Shown: positions 15,967 through 26,111, counted from the stretch's first letter. The stretch is DNA of 64,000 nt from JAUVKT01 sp964634565 (GCA_964634565.1 CAZWLP010000003.1:1-64000), one strand, 5' to 3'. Numbers and translations are program-made. The notes: a model not told the origin generated them from the sequence alone.

Positions 15967-18441
15967 ATGAAATCCAGGAGGTTATCTTTAGTTCTGGTAT
16001 TATTAATATCAGCGCTATCTCTATGCGCTCAATCGCCGGCTGTTTTAAATTATCAGGGTGTGGCCAGGGATGAGAGTAATGAACCATATACCAATCAGCT
16101 TGTTGGACTCCGATTTACCATACTCAATAGTTTGGCTCTTGCTGTTTATTCGGAGACGCAATCACTTACCACAAATGAGTTTGGTCTGATTAATACCACA
16201 ATAGGAGGAGGTCACCCGGCTTCTTTTCAGTCTGTAGACTGGGCTTCGGATACTTATTCCCTGAAGGTGGAGCTCGATATTGGCAATGACGGCAGCTGGG
16301 AGATTGACGAGGTAAATGCCCTGGGCTCGGTGCCTTATGCTCTCTATGGTGAAGATGACGATACAGATCCTGCAAACGAGCTTCAGACTTTAGGTATTTC
16401 CGGCAACCAGCTTAGTATCAGCCCTGGAAATACTATAGATCTTCCAACAGGAACAGCATCGCCATGGGTAACATCGGGTAGTATTATCTATTATAATGCC
16501 GGGATGGTTGGTATTGGTACTGATACTCCAGGATCAAGACTCTCTGTAAAAAGTAATGACCTGGCTTCTGTAGAAGGATCAAAAATTAGCTGGCTTAATC
16601 TTGCAGGAAACTCGGGTAACTGGGATATACTGAAAGTACTGCACCGTAGACATACAGACGGATCAGACTGGAATTCAAGCGAGGTGATAATCCAGAAACA
16701 GGTAGATACTTCCCCAATGCACTATATTTCTTTTAAAGGAATGCCAGCCAACAATGCACAGTTGGAATTTGGGTTTAATTCAACACCATATATGACCATA
16801 GATCGTTTCGGAAGAGTAGGAATCGGAACTACTAACCCAACCAGGACTTTTGAAGTTGCCGGAGGCATAACAATAAATGGTAATATTATACAGAATAACG
16901 ATCATCAGATCTGGCGCAACAATAAAGCTTTACACTTAAGACAAGATGATAATATTTCCTGGATTTCAAATATTGGAAATTTTGTAGGTAACGGATCTGA
17001 GACCAATGGAGCACTATGCCTTGTCGGTGAGAATGGAATACAATTAAGATATGGCTATGGAACCGGAGGAGGAGACCTGGGACTCTACCTGACAAACGCT
17101 GGCAGGGTGGGAATTGGAACAACCTCACCCAGCGGGAAAGTCCAGGTTGAAGGAGATTCAGAATGGTCTGACGAGGAGCCGCTGTTTAAAGTAGTAAATA
17201 AATCAGGGATTCCTGTTTTTGCCGTTTATAATAATGGAGTAAGGATACTGGTAAATGATGATCCCGACGATCTGAAAGCACGAAGCAGGGGTGGCTTTGC
17301 CGTGGGCGGCTTCGACAGGGATGATAAGGCAGGCTACCAGGAGACCTTTGATTTTATGAGAATTACCCCCGATAGTGTAAGATTTAATATTGATAATTCA
17401 ACGACAGGCAAGGCCCCCGGATCAAGGGGCGGTTTTGCTGTGGGTGGATTCGACAGGGATCAAAAAGGCGAAATAAATGAGGATTTTATGTATTTAACTC
17501 CAAAGGGATCAAATGAAGGATTATATAATTCATTTGTTGGATATCAGGCAGGATATCGTACAATATTAACTGGTAATTACAATTCATTTTTTGGATATCA
17601 GGCTGGTTATTCAAACACGGAAGGTGATTATAATATTTATATTGGTGCAGGTTCCGGTGATCAAAATGTACTTGGTCACGATAATGTTATAGTCGGTGCT
17701 AATAGCGGTACAACAGGAACAAATTTTTCATATAGCACATTTGTGGGAGCAGGATCGGGTCTTGTAAATACAGGAAGTGAAAACACATTTTTAGGGTGCT
17801 GGTCAGGAAATCAAACAACTTCCGGATTCAGAAACACCTATATTGGCACATTTACTGGTTTTAATAATGTTGGAGGAGACGATAATGTCTTTATTGGTTA
17901 CAAAGCAGGACTAAATGAAACGGGATCAGAGAGATTATATATTGACAATTCAGATACGAATGAACCATTGATCTATGGTTATTTCGGGGACGACTGGGTT
18001 AAGATCAACGGACAGTTAAGAGTTCGTGATGTTCCCTACGGCGATTATCAGAATCTGCAATGGAATGCCAGCAATGGATTGATATACCAGGATAATTCAT
18101 CAATGAGATATAAGGAGAATATTTCCTTGCTGAATGAAGAATTTTCAAATATCTTAAATGTGGCTCCAAAAAAATATACCAGGCCTGGTAGTCCGGATAG
18201 ATGGGAGCTGGGCTATATAGCTGAGGAATTTGAAGAAGCAGGACTTGGGAAACTGGTCTGGTATGATAATGAAGGACGACCGGAAGGTATAAACTATGAG
18301 AAGATAGTGCTTTATTCAAATGAGAATATTAAGACAAACAGGCAAAGGGTTGAGGAACTTGAACAGGAGGTGGCAGACTTGCAATATCAAATTATGGAGT
18401 TATCTCAGATTGTATCATCTCTCTTGCAGAAACAGGAATAA
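15967..18441 (+). CDS. Exported repeat protein with C-terminal S74 intramolecular chaperone (tail-fibre-like) domain
   Basis: An 824-residue surface protein, signal peptide MKSRRLSLVLVLLISALSLCAQ (ATG at 15967; the earlier in-frame codon lacks signal character). The N-terminal SPAVLNYQGVARDESNEPY segment is common in Bacteroidota secreted proteins. The middle has GIGTTNPTRTFEVAG-type motifs, two RGGFAVGGFDRD copies, and left-handed beta-helix-like turns such as NSFVGYQAGYRT and NSFFGYQAGYSN. The last 120 residues (SSMRYKENISLL to the GYIAEEFEEAGLG segment, then a coiled coil RVEELEQEVADLQYQ) match the S74 endosialidase chaperone, which trimerises and self-cleaves at Ser in SSMRYKENI. A trimeric adhesin-like fibre is likely. 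Confidence 0.82.
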   Translation: MKSRRLSLVLVLLISALSLCAQSPAVLNYQGVARDESNEPYTNQLVGLRFTILNSLALAVYSETQSLTTNEFGLINTTIGGGHPASFQSVDWASDTYSLKVELDIGNDGSWEIDEVNALGSVPYALYGEDDDTDPANELQTLGISGNQLSISPGNTIDLPTGTASPWVTSGSIIYYNAGMVGIGTDTPGSRLSVKSNDLASVEGSKISWLNLAGNSGNWDILKVLHRRHTDGSDWNSSEVIIQKQVDTSPMHYISFKGMPANNAQLEFGFNSTPYMTIDRFGRVGIGTTNPTRTFEVAGGITINGNIIQNNDHQIWRNNKALHLRQDDNISWISNIGNFVGNGSETNGALCLVGENGIQLRYGYGTGGGDLGLYLTNAGRVGIGTTSPSGKVQVEGDSEWSDEEPLFKVVNKSGIPVFAVYNNGVRILVNDDPDDLKARSRGGFAVGGFDRDDKAGYQETFDFMRITPDSVRFNIDNSTTGKAPGSRGGFAVGGFDRDQKGEINEDFMYLTPKGSNEGLYNSFVGYQAGYRTILTGNYNSFFGYQAGYSNTEGDYNIYIGAGSGDQNVLGHDNVIVGANSGTTGTNFSYSTFVGAGSGLVNTGSENTFLGCWSGNQTTSGFRNTYIGTFTGFNNVGGDDNVFIGYKAGLNETGSERLYIDNSDTNEPLIYGYFGDDWVKINGQLRVRDVPYGDYQNLQWNASNGLIYQDNSSMRYKENISLLNEEFSNILNVAPKKYTRPGSPDRWELGYIAEEFEEAGLGKLVWYDNEGRPEGINYEKIVLYSNENIKTNRQRVEELEQEVADLQYQIMELSQIVSSLLQKQE

Positions 18442-18483
18442 GAGGTGGAGAGTGGATGGGTGGAGAGTGGCTGAGCTTAGCGC

Positions 18484-18966
18484 TTAATTATTAAATTCTG
18501 CGGCAAAATCTTCGATAGCCTGGTAATTAATATTAAAGACAGACTCTGTTACCCCTGCAACTTTTTTCACAATTCCTTTTTCAAGGAAATTAAGTCTGTC
18601 GAAGTCGAATTCTCCCCCGAACAGACCCTTGGCCCGGGCTATATTCCGAAGCTCTTCGGGGTAGGATTCGTTAAACTGTTTATCAGCCTCTTCTCCCTCT
18701 TTCATGCAGCACAGGAAGAGTCCAAGATCCTTGTCTTTAATGATATCGATATTTTTCTCAATATATTTTTTGATACCCGACTGTATCATTCCGGCCCTGA
18801 TGGAGCCTCCTATAATAACCGTCGGATAATCATTAAGCGAGGGCACTTTATCTTTTTTAAGATTAATGATGGTGGCATCACCCTTTAGTTTTTCGGCCAA
18901 TATATTTACCGCTTTTTCAGTTGTTCCCGACCTGGATTGATAAAGTATTATTGTTTTTTCTGACAT
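18484..18966 (-). CDS. Flavodoxin-domain protein, HemG-like
   Basis: A 160-residue FMN-binding flavodoxin-like protein. The FMN phosphate loop is YQSRSGTTEKAV, and TVIIGGSIRAGMIQSGIKKYI is the second loop. This pattern is shared with menaquinone-dependent protoporphyrinogen oxidase HemG and with Flavodoxin_5 proteins. CCMKEGEEADKQFNESYPEEL continues as in HemG-type proteins. The enzymatic role cannot be fixed; an electron-transfer flavodoxin is the alternative. Transcribed alone, divergent from the phosphofructokinase gene. Confidence 0.72.
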   Translation of the reverse strand: MSEKTIILYQSRSGTTEKAVNILAEKLKGDATIINLKKDKVPSLNDYPTVIIGGSIRAGMIQSGIKKYIEKNIDIIKDKDLGLFLCCMKEGEEADKQFNESYPEELRNIARAKGLFGGEFDFDRLNFLEKGIVKKVAGVTESVFNINYQAIEDFAAEFNN

Positions 18967-19130
18967 CTGCTTTGCTTTTGGGTTTTTATAATAACAAATT
19001 ATGGATTGAAAATACTAATATTTTGCTACATTATAATGGTGCAGCAAATACTAAATTCTTTGATTACTATTTTAAAATAGTATACATTTACGGGCTGGAA
19101 AAAATCGTTTAACACAGTAATACACAGAGA

Positions 19131-20333
19131 ATGAATCAAAAGAAAACCAAGGGTGTAATTGCCATACTGACAGGTGGAGGAGATGTTCCTGGTCTTAACC
19201 CTGCAATCAGGGCTGTTACAATTAGGGCTAACAGGGAAGGATACAAAGTAATAGGACTCAGAAGAGGATGGGCCGGCATAATTGAGATGATACGTGATAA
19301 TAAGGCCAATAACACATCATGCTATGGGGTGCTTACCGATGAAATTGTGGATAAGGCAGGCCGTACGGGCGGTACCTTTCTTCATTCTTCGCGTACACGG
19401 CCAAGTCATGTGCCCAAAAACAATGTCCCCGACCACTTAAAAGATACTTATAATAAGGATATAAACGACCTTACTCCTGAGGTGATAAAAAATCTTGAAT
19501 GGCTTGGAGTAGACTATCTTATACCAATAGGAGGAGATGATACCCTCAGCTACGGCGTTCATTTATATAAGCATGGAGTAAAGGTTGTGGCCATCCCCAA
19601 AACAATGGATAATGATGTTCCGGGTACAGATTATTGCATTGGCTTCAGTACCTGTGTCACGCGTACAATACAGATGACCAACAGCCTAAGGACTTCTGCA
19701 GGATCTCACGAAAGACTACTTGTGCTTGAGGTATTTGGGCGATATGCGGGATTTACTGCTATGTTACCAACCATGGCGGGCTCTGCTAACAGGTGTGTTA
19801 TTCCGGAATATAAGTTTGATATAGAGAGTCTTACAAAACTTCTGGTTGAAGACAGAAATGCCAATCCAAGTAAATATGCCGTTGTCCTTGTTAGCGAGGG
19901 AGCTACCTTTAAAGGGGGCGATATGGTATTTTCTGACGGTGAAAAAGATATGTACGGACATGCCAAGCTGGGAGGAATAGGAGATGCGGTATCGGCAGAG
20001 ATGAAGAACTTAACCGGTAAGTTTAATAAGGGAAAGACAATTAATATTATTAATCAGAAACTTGGTTATATGGTTCGTGGCGGAGATCCGGATGCAGTGG
20101 ATTCTATTGTGCCAATGGCCTATGGTAACCTTGCGCTCGATCTGATATTAAAAGGCGTACACGGAAGGCTTGTCGTTCTTAAAAATGGTCGCTATGATAA
20201 TGTTCCGATAGATATGGTTACAGCAACAAAAAAGCTTGTTAATGTTGACCAGTATTATAATATAAAAAGACTTCGACCCTATTACCACAGCTTTGAGATG
20301 AAGCCATTCTTCCTGATGGCGGCAGAAGGCTAG
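19131..20333 (+). CDS. 6-phosphofructokinase with pyrophosphate-type signature
   Basis: Phosphorylates fructose-6-phosphate to the 1,6-bisphosphate in glycolysis. The 400 residues show TGGGDVPGLNPAIR (phosphoryl donor loop), PIGGDDTLSYG at 132-142, and the catalytic PKTMDNDVPGTDY at 156-168 (D160 is the base). At the two donor-selectivity positions the E. coli ATP enzyme has Gly104 and Gly124; here they are D137 and K157, the pair typical of pyrophosphate-dependent enzymes. GGDPDAVDSIVPMAYGNLALDL closes the domain. PPi use is predicted. Some clade III enzymes with acidic/Lys pairs use ATP, so this needs an assay. Confidence 0.88.
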   Translation: MNQKKTKGVIAILTGGGDVPGLNPAIRAVTIRANREGYKVIGLRRGWAGIIEMIRDNKANNTSCYGVLTDEIVDKAGRTGGTFLHSSRTRPSHVPKNNVPDHLKDTYNKDINDLTPEVIKNLEWLGVDYLIPIGGDDTLSYGVHLYKHGVKVVAIPKTMDNDVPGTDYCIGFSTCVTRTIQMTNSLRTSAGSHERLLVLEVFGRYAGFTAMLPTMAGSANRCVIPEYKFDIESLTKLLVEDRNANPSKYAVVLVSEGATFKGGDMVFSDGEKDMYGHAKLGGIGDAVSAEMKNLTGKFNKGKTINIINQKLGYMVRGGDPDAVDSIVPMAYGNLALDLILKGVHGRLVVLKNGRYDNVPIDMVTATKKLVNVDQYYNIKRLRPYYHSFEMKPFFLMAAEG

Positions 20334-20396
20334 AAATAATGTATTAATGCTATGTTGGGATTTTTTTCTACATTGTGAAATAGAAAATCCCGAACT

Positions 20397-22237
20397 ATGA
20401 AAAGCAGCAATATCATAATTATTTTCCTGTTGGCGATAATTCTTTCTTCCTGCAGGTCGGCTACCGACAGGCAGGATGAATTACCATTATTTGATACCAC
20501 TCTGATCACGGAGGCTCAAAATCTTATTGGACTTAAATTTGACACAGCCGAGCAGAATATGATGAGGAAAAACCTGTCAGACTACCTTGTGTCTTATGAG
20601 AATATGAGGCAGGTTCGTCTGGAGAATAGCGTTGCCCCGGCACTTATTTTTAAGCCATTAATATCCCATATAGACCCTCTTTCGCAGGGTGAGTGTCAGT
20701 ATATGCCTTATCCTGAGCTTAAAAGGCCTGAGTCTGATATTGACCTTGCTTTTATGACAGTGGGTCAGCTGTCGTGGCTGTACCGAAGCGGACAGGTGAG
20801 TTCTGTTGAGCTTACAAATATTTATCTCGATCGCCTGAAAAAGCATAACGACAGTCTTAACTGTGTTGTTAGCCTGACAGAAAATCTTGCCCTCGAACAG
20901 GCACGCCAGGCTGATAAAGATTTTGCCGAAGGAAATTACAGGGGTCCCTTACACGGAATACCATATGGAGTAAAAGATTTACTGGCTGTTGAGGGATATA
21001 AAACCACATGGGGTGCAAGGCCTTACGAAAACCAGCTTATTGATGAAACAGCAACTGTGGTGAAGAAGCTGGAGGAGGCTGGAGCTGTCCTTGTAGCAAA
21101 ACTTTCTATGGGGGCTCTGGCAATGGGCGACAGGTGGTTTGGGGGCCGGACAAATAATCCATGGGATCTGAGTCAGGGATCGAGTGGATCGTCGGCAGGG
21201 TCGGCAGCGGCCACTTCGGCAGGATTGGTGGGTTTTGCCATTGGAACCGAGACGCTGGGGTCGATTGTTTCTCCTTCAAGCAGGTGTGGCGTTACGGGGC
21301 TCAGACCTACTTTTGGAAGTGTAAGCCGCGCAGGTGCCATGTCGCTGAGCTGGAGTATGGATAAGATTGGTCCAATTTGCCGTTCGGCCGAGGATTGTGC
21401 AATTGTTTTTGATGTAATAAGAGGCGAAGATGGAATTGACCATAGTGTTAGCGACCGGCCTTTTGCCTATGATGCAGGTAGCGGAATAGAAGATTTAAGA
21501 ATAGGATATTTTGAAGATGCTTTTAAAGAGCGAAGATCCCGTCAGTCAAATGCGGCAGATGTTCTGAGGGTATTCAGGAAAATGGGAATAAGGCCGGAGC
21601 CTGTAAATATTGAGTTTAAAGGAACTCCTGTTGAAAGCATGCAAATAATTCTTACCGCAGAAGCTTCAGCTGCCTTTGATGAGCTAACCAGATATGATCT
21701 AGATACCTTACTTACTTCGCAGCTCAGCTGGAGCTGGCCCAATACATTCCGATCGGGAAGGTTTATAACAGCAGTTGAATATATACAGGCCAACAGGCAC
21801 AGGTCTGTGCTTATGCAACAGATGGAAAAGCTGATGAATAATTATGATGTTATTATTACTCCAAGTTTTGGTGGAGATCAGCTCTTAATTACCAATCTCA
21901 CCGGTCACCCATGTGTGGTGGTGCCCAATGGTTTCGATAATAAGGGGAATCCGACGAGTATTAGTTTTATTGGAGGACTAAATGGCGAGGAAGCAATACT
22001 CAGGGTCGCAAATAAATATCAGGAAGTAACATTTTGGAATAAGATGCATCCGCCNNNNNNNNNNNNNNNNNNNNNNNNNNNNNNNNNNNNNNNNNNNNNN
22101 NNNNNNNNNNNNNNNNNNNNNNNNNNNNNNNNNNNNNNNNNNNNNNNNNNNNNNTCAGGGTCGCAAATAAATATCAGGAAGTAACATTTTGGAATAAGAT
22201 GCATCCGCCATTGTTTCAAGACAAAAGGCAGAGGTAA
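20397..22237 (+). CDS. Amidase-signature lipoprotein, interrupted by an assembly gap
   Basis: Amidase-signature hydrolase (amide to acid + ammonia or amine), predicted lipoprotein: MKSSNIIIIFLLAIILSSC ends in lipobox LSSC. The Ser-cisSer-Lys triad is K193 (YGVKDLLAV), S265 (in GSSGSSAGSAAA) and S289 (TETLGSIVSPSSRCG). About 100 residues between the anchor and the catalytic domain are not assigned. The 100-N gap at 22055-22154 lies near the C-terminus and the same 55 bases flank it. Merging the two copies gives an open frame ending ...HPPLFQDKRQR with a stop at 22235-22237, so the gene is probably intact at about 560 residues. Confidence 0.85.
22000..22054. repeat. Left copy of 55-base contig-end overlap
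   Basis: These 55 bases are repeated exactly at 22155-22209 across the N gap. The size and perfect identity at both gap edges point to two contigs that share one assembly k-mer, not to a biological repeat. Confidence 0.9.
22055..22154. other. Assembly gap of 100 N
   Basis: Exactly 100 N, a conventional placeholder for unknown gap length. Because both edges carry the same 55 bases the real gap is probably negative (an overlap). Confidence 0.98.
22155..22209. repeat. Right copy of 55-base contig-end overlap
   Basis: Exact copy of 22000-22054. Collapsing the two restores the amidase reading frame into the following sequence. Confidence 0.9.
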
Positions 22238-22252
22238 AAAGTAGAAAGCAAG

Positions 22253-23176
22253 ATGAAAACAGGCTTGGTTATAAAATCTACCGGGAGCAGGTTTCGAGTC
22301 AGAGAAGATGACGGGACACAGAGGGAGTGTGTTATAAAAGGAAAATTCCGTACTAAAGGTATAAGGGGAACCAATCCTGTTGCCGTAGGCGACAGGGTGG
22401 TGTTCGATATTAATGATGATAATACGGGAATAATTAAGGAGATAGGCGAAAGGAAGAATTATATAATCAGGAAATCGATAAACCTTTCGAAACAATACCA
22501 GATTATTGCTGCCAATATCGACCAGGCAGTATTATTAGTAACTCTCAGAGAGCCCGAGACCCAGGTTGAGTTTATTGACCGTTTTCTTGTTGCAGCCGAG
22601 TCTTTCAGAATACCTGTAATAATAATCTTTAATAAGACCGATATATATAGCAGCGAGGAACTACATAAGGCAGAGTACTTAAAGGATCTTTACACAGAAA
22701 TAGGATATGATAGTTTTCTTATTTCATTAAAAGAAGATAAGGAATTACCTGATCCGCATAAACTATTTGCCGGAAAAGTGACACTTGTGTCTGGAAATTC
22801 CGGAGTGGGTAAATCGACCCTTTTAAAAAGGGTCGATGCTGATATTGTCCAGGAAATAGGAGAGATTTCGACTTATCATAAACAGGGAAAACACACTACT
22901 ACTTTTGCGGAAATGTTTGAACTGCCGGGGGGTGGTTATATTATAGATACTCCGGGGATAAAAGGCTTTGGACTGGTTGAATTTGACAAGAAGGAAATTT
23001 ACCACTTTTTTCCAGAAATATTCAGGCTGTCAGCGGCATGCAAATATAATAATTGTATGCATCTTGATGAGCCGGGTTGTGCAGTAAAAGATTCGGTAGA
23101 AAAGGGAGAAATAGAATGGTCGAGATATCGCAGTTATATTAATATTATGATTGATGCCAACTCAAAATACAGATAA
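22253..23176 (+). CDS. rsgA: Ribosome small subunit-dependent GTPase A
   Basis: Circularly permuted GTPase that helps late 30S subunit maturation. The 307-residue order is an N-terminal OB fold (MKTGLVIKSTGSRFRVRE), G4 as IIIFNKTDIY, G1 as VSGNSGVGKSTLL, G3 as DTPGIKGFG, then the C-terminal zinc knuckle CKYNNCMHLDEPGC (C-x4-C-x-H-x5-C). Permutation with G4 before G1 is diagnostic. The start lies just after the amidase stop (15 bases), so the two may be co-transcribed although unrelated. Confidence 0.95.
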   Translation: MKTGLVIKSTGSRFRVREDDGTQRECVIKGKFRTKGIRGTNPVAVGDRVVFDINDDNTGIIKEIGERKNYIIRKSINLSKQYQIIAANIDQAVLLVTLREPETQVEFIDRFLVAAESFRIPVIIIFNKTDIYSSEELHKAEYLKDLYTEIGYDSFLISLKEDKELPDPHKLFAGKVTLVSGNSGVGKSTLLKRVDADIVQEIGEISTYHKQGKHTTTFAEMFELPGGGYIIDTPGIKGFGLVEFDKKEIYHFFPEIFRLSAACKYNNCMHLDEPGCAVKDSVEKGEIEWSRYRSYINIMIDANSKYR

Positions 23177-23252
23177 CTTTGGTGAGTTCTATTATTCATT
23201 TATCTTTATTTCTTATATACGGTAAAAGAGATTACATGAAAACTAATATTTG

Positions 23253-26111
23253 ATGAAAAGATTAAGCATATTCTCTTATCTACTTATTATTTTTATTCTG
23301 GCAGTAAACGGAATTTATTATAATAACCTCTACCAGAAGCAGATTAATTATGTTAAGCAGCTTCTCAGTCAGCAGGTACAGCTGATAGGTGTTGAGGCAG
23401 GTGATGTAAACCTGTATTTTGAAAGCGATATCAGCAGGATCTTTTTCGAGGAAAAAGAAAATATGAATAATTTCTTTACTAACGACTATGCCAAGGAACG
23501 AATAATAGAGAGACTTAAATTCTTTTACAGTAAGTACGAGGACTTTGTTGTTAATATCGAAATAACCAACACTCAGTCACAGGTTTTTAACCTCTATAAA
23601 GACCAGGAGGAGGAATGGATTGAGAATACCTACCTGAGCCAGATTCAGAAACCAATTGTTAACAGGGAGATGCTGGCCCCTAACCGTGATAAATTTGATT
23701 CCTACTACGTGATTATTAATAATAATGATGAAATTATTGGTAACATGATAGTTACGGTGGATTATATAAACTACTTTAATGCGCAGTTTCAGAAATATAA
23801 ACTCGAAGATTATCAGTGGCAATGGTTAATTGATGATGAGGGTAATATTTTATATATAAACTATCTCACCGAGGATATATTGGAGGCTAAAAACTCTGAA
23901 GGCATAAAAATCGGGAACCTGGATGCGATATTAAACGATATAATTGAAGAAATTAGCGGAAACCTGGTTCATACGGTTACTGCCAATGGCGAGTCTGGGA
24001 ATATTATTTCTTCCTATTATCCGGTTACACTGTTAAAGAGAGATTTTGGGATGGTATTTTCTGCGCCAACCAGTTTCTATCAGACCTATATTATAAGAAA
24101 TTCTCTGCTTATTGTAAGTTTTACATTATTGATGGTAGTGCTTTTAATCTTCTTTTACAGGAGATTTATCAAGAAGCAGCAACAAGAAAGAATTTTATTA
24201 AAGGAATCAGAGCAGACCTTTATCAGGCTTATTGAGCAGATGCCTGTTGGTGTTGTAATAATGAATCCCAATAAGGAGATAATTAAGGCCAACGAAACAG
24301 TATCCCGCTTATTTTCTTATAAAGATGCCAGTGAGATGGAGGGTAAGCTGATGCCCGAAAATATCCATTCTGGTGAAGGCCTGTTTTTCGCAGAGAACCT
24401 TGGGGCAGGCTATGAGCCCAACCAGTTTATGGTAATTAAGAAAGGTGGTGTGGATATAGTAATTTTCAGGAAGGAAATCCCTGTAGTCTTTAATGGTGAG
24501 GAAGCTACTATGGTGGTTCTGATAGACGTTACTCTTCTTGAAGTGGCCCGTAAGCAGGAAGCCAGGGCTAATGAGGCAAAATCTGAATTTCTTGCGAGGA
24601 TGAGTCATGAAATCCGCACACCCCTTAACGGTATTATTGGTATGGCAGATATACTTGTCGGTATAGAGCAAACGCCAAAGGTTAAGGAGATAGTTAACCT
24701 TATTAAGAATTCATCAGATCTGCTACTGACAATTATTAATGATCTTCTTGACTTTTCGAGGATTGAGGCAGGAAAACTTATGCTTGACGAGATTCCTTTT
24801 GATGTAAGGAAGGAAATTGAATATTGTCTGAATGTAGCATCAACGACAAAGCCTCCTGAGGTTGAATTTTTAACAGATGTAGACAAGGTTGTTCCTGAGA
24901 CACTGATAGGCGATCCATTCAGGTTAAGACAGGTGATTTCGAGCCTGTTGACTATTTCGATTGATCATACCAGAGAGGGGAAGATTAAATTAGGATGTAG
25001 TATTGAACAGAGTGGTCAGGGGACAATGTTTTTGAAGTTTGACCTAAGGGATACAGGATGTGGATATTCAAGCACTGCATTTAAGAAGATGTTTGGAGAT
25101 TATATCCAGGCAGAAGGCAAGTCGGTAGTTGATTACGATGGGAAGGGACTAACAGGAGTTATTGCAAAGCAATTAATTGAGATGATGGGCGGTGATCTTA
25201 TCCCTTCAACACCCTCCGGTATTTCAAAGGATCCGGACTGTCAGGGTGCCCGTTTTGTGTTTACAGTAAAGGTTTATTCTAATAAAAGGCTGGAGAAAAA
25301 GTCAGGAGCCGATGATATTAAATCATTCGAAGAGATAAAAACGCTTGTAATAAGCGGGGGACGACAGAGAGATGAGGAACTGCTGGGCTCACTTCATAAG
25401 ATTGGTTTATCAACCTATGTTACAAGCTGGCAAAAACAGACAATAAATCTTATTAAATCAAACCTGGAGCAGGAGGAAGAAAGATACCGCTTTTTAATAA
25501 TTCTTGATACCGAAGATTTTGATGGCTTCCAGGTGGCCAAGGAAATCTGGGAGAACGATCTGTTCAGGGAGGTTATAATGCTAATGCTGAGCTCTAATGA
25601 TCAGAGGGGAAACTATTCTAGATGTATACATTATGGAATAGACGATTACCTGGTTAAACCATTTCATATCAGTGAGCTTTTTAATATTCTTCAGGAACGC
25701 TTCCCAAATATAGAGCCGCATCTTGATTACGATCTGGACGGAACCCTTACAAAAGATTTAAATATTCTTGTTGTTGAGGATAATATGATTAACCAGAAGG
25801 TAGCATCAACAATATTCAGAAGCCTGGGCTATGAAGCCGACCTGGCCTCAAATGGAGAAGAAGCTATAGATATGGTTGAAGACAAGAATTATGATATTAT
25901 CTTTATGGACCTGATTATGCCTGTAATAGATGGATTTGAAGCATCCAGGTCGATCCTGGCAAAAAATAAGGATATCTTAATTGTTGCATTAACAGCCGAC
26001 AGTACTGCCGAATCGATTAAAAAGGCAGAACTATCAGGTATGCAGGGATTTGTACCCAAGCCTGTTACACAGCAGGATATAAGAAAAGTTCTACTTTCTC
26101 ATTTTTCATAG
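23253..26111 (+). CDS. Membrane hybrid histidine kinase with two receiver domains and a degenerate ATPase
   Basis: A 952-residue sensor: TM1 at about 6-27, periplasmic sensor to about 280, TM2 (NSLLIVSFTLLMVVLLIFFYR), PAS near 320-430, HisKA with FLARMSHEIRTPLNG (His about 452), then an HATPase-like region and two receivers. The ATPase boxes are eroded: the N box reads LLTISIDHT instead of LxNAxKFT, G1 is DTGCGYS, and G2 is GKGLTGVIA instead of GxGLGL. Receiver 1 keeps ILDTEDFDG and VKPF; receiver 2 is canonical (VVEDNMINQ, FMDLIMPVIDG, LTAD, PKP). I use the ATG at 23253; a TTG directly precedes it. mnmH follows two bases after the stop. Confidence 0.85.
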   Translation: MKRLSIFSYLLIIFILAVNGIYYNNLYQKQINYVKQLLSQQVQLIGVEAGDVNLYFESDISRIFFEEKENMNNFFTNDYAKERIIERLKFFYSKYEDFVVNIEITNTQSQVFNLYKDQEEEWIENTYLSQIQKPIVNREMLAPNRDKFDSYYVIINNNDEIIGNMIVTVDYINYFNAQFQKYKLEDYQWQWLIDDEGNILYINYLTEDILEAKNSEGIKIGNLDAILNDIIEEISGNLVHTVTANGESGNIISSYYPVTLLKRDFGMVFSAPTSFYQTYIIRNSLLIVSFTLLMVVLLIFFYRRFIKKQQQERILLKESEQTFIRLIEQMPVGVVIMNPNKEIIKANETVSRLFSYKDASEMEGKLMPENIHSGEGLFFAENLGAGYEPNQFMVIKKGGVDIVIFRKEIPVVFNGEEATMVVLIDVTLLEVARKQEARANEAKSEFLARMSHEIRTPLNGIIGMADILVGIEQTPKVKEIVNLIKNSSDLLLTIINDLLDFSRIEAGKLMLDEIPFDVRKEIEYCLNVASTTKPPEVEFLTDVDKVVPETLIGDPFRLRQVISSLLTISIDHTREGKIKLGCSIEQSGQGTMFLKFDLRDTGCGYSSTAFKKMFGDYIQAEGKSVVDYDGKGLTGVIAKQLIEMMGGDLIPSTPSGISKDPDCQGARFVFTVKVYSNKRLEKKSGADDIKSFEEIKTLVISGGRQRDEELLGSLHKIGLSTYVTSWQKQTINLIKSNLEQEEERYRFLIILDTEDFDGFQVAKEIWENDLFREVIMLMLSSNDQRGNYSRCIHYGIDDYLVKPFHISELFNILQERFPNIEPHLDYDLDGTLTKDLNILVVEDNMINQKVASTIFRSLGYEADLASNGEEAIDMVEDKNYDIIFMDLIMPVIDGFEASRSILAKNKDILIVALTADSTAESIKKAELSGMQGFVPKPVTQQDIRKVLLSHFS

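Noticed and set aside
22000..22209. 55-base direct repeats as target-site duplication or mobile element edges
   Set aside because: They flank a 100-N gap, are identical, and the same length recurs at the atpD gap; an assembly overlap explains them.
22019..22495. Minus-strand frame spanning the first gap
   Set aside because: Contains N-derived residues and lies antisense to the amidase and rsgA.
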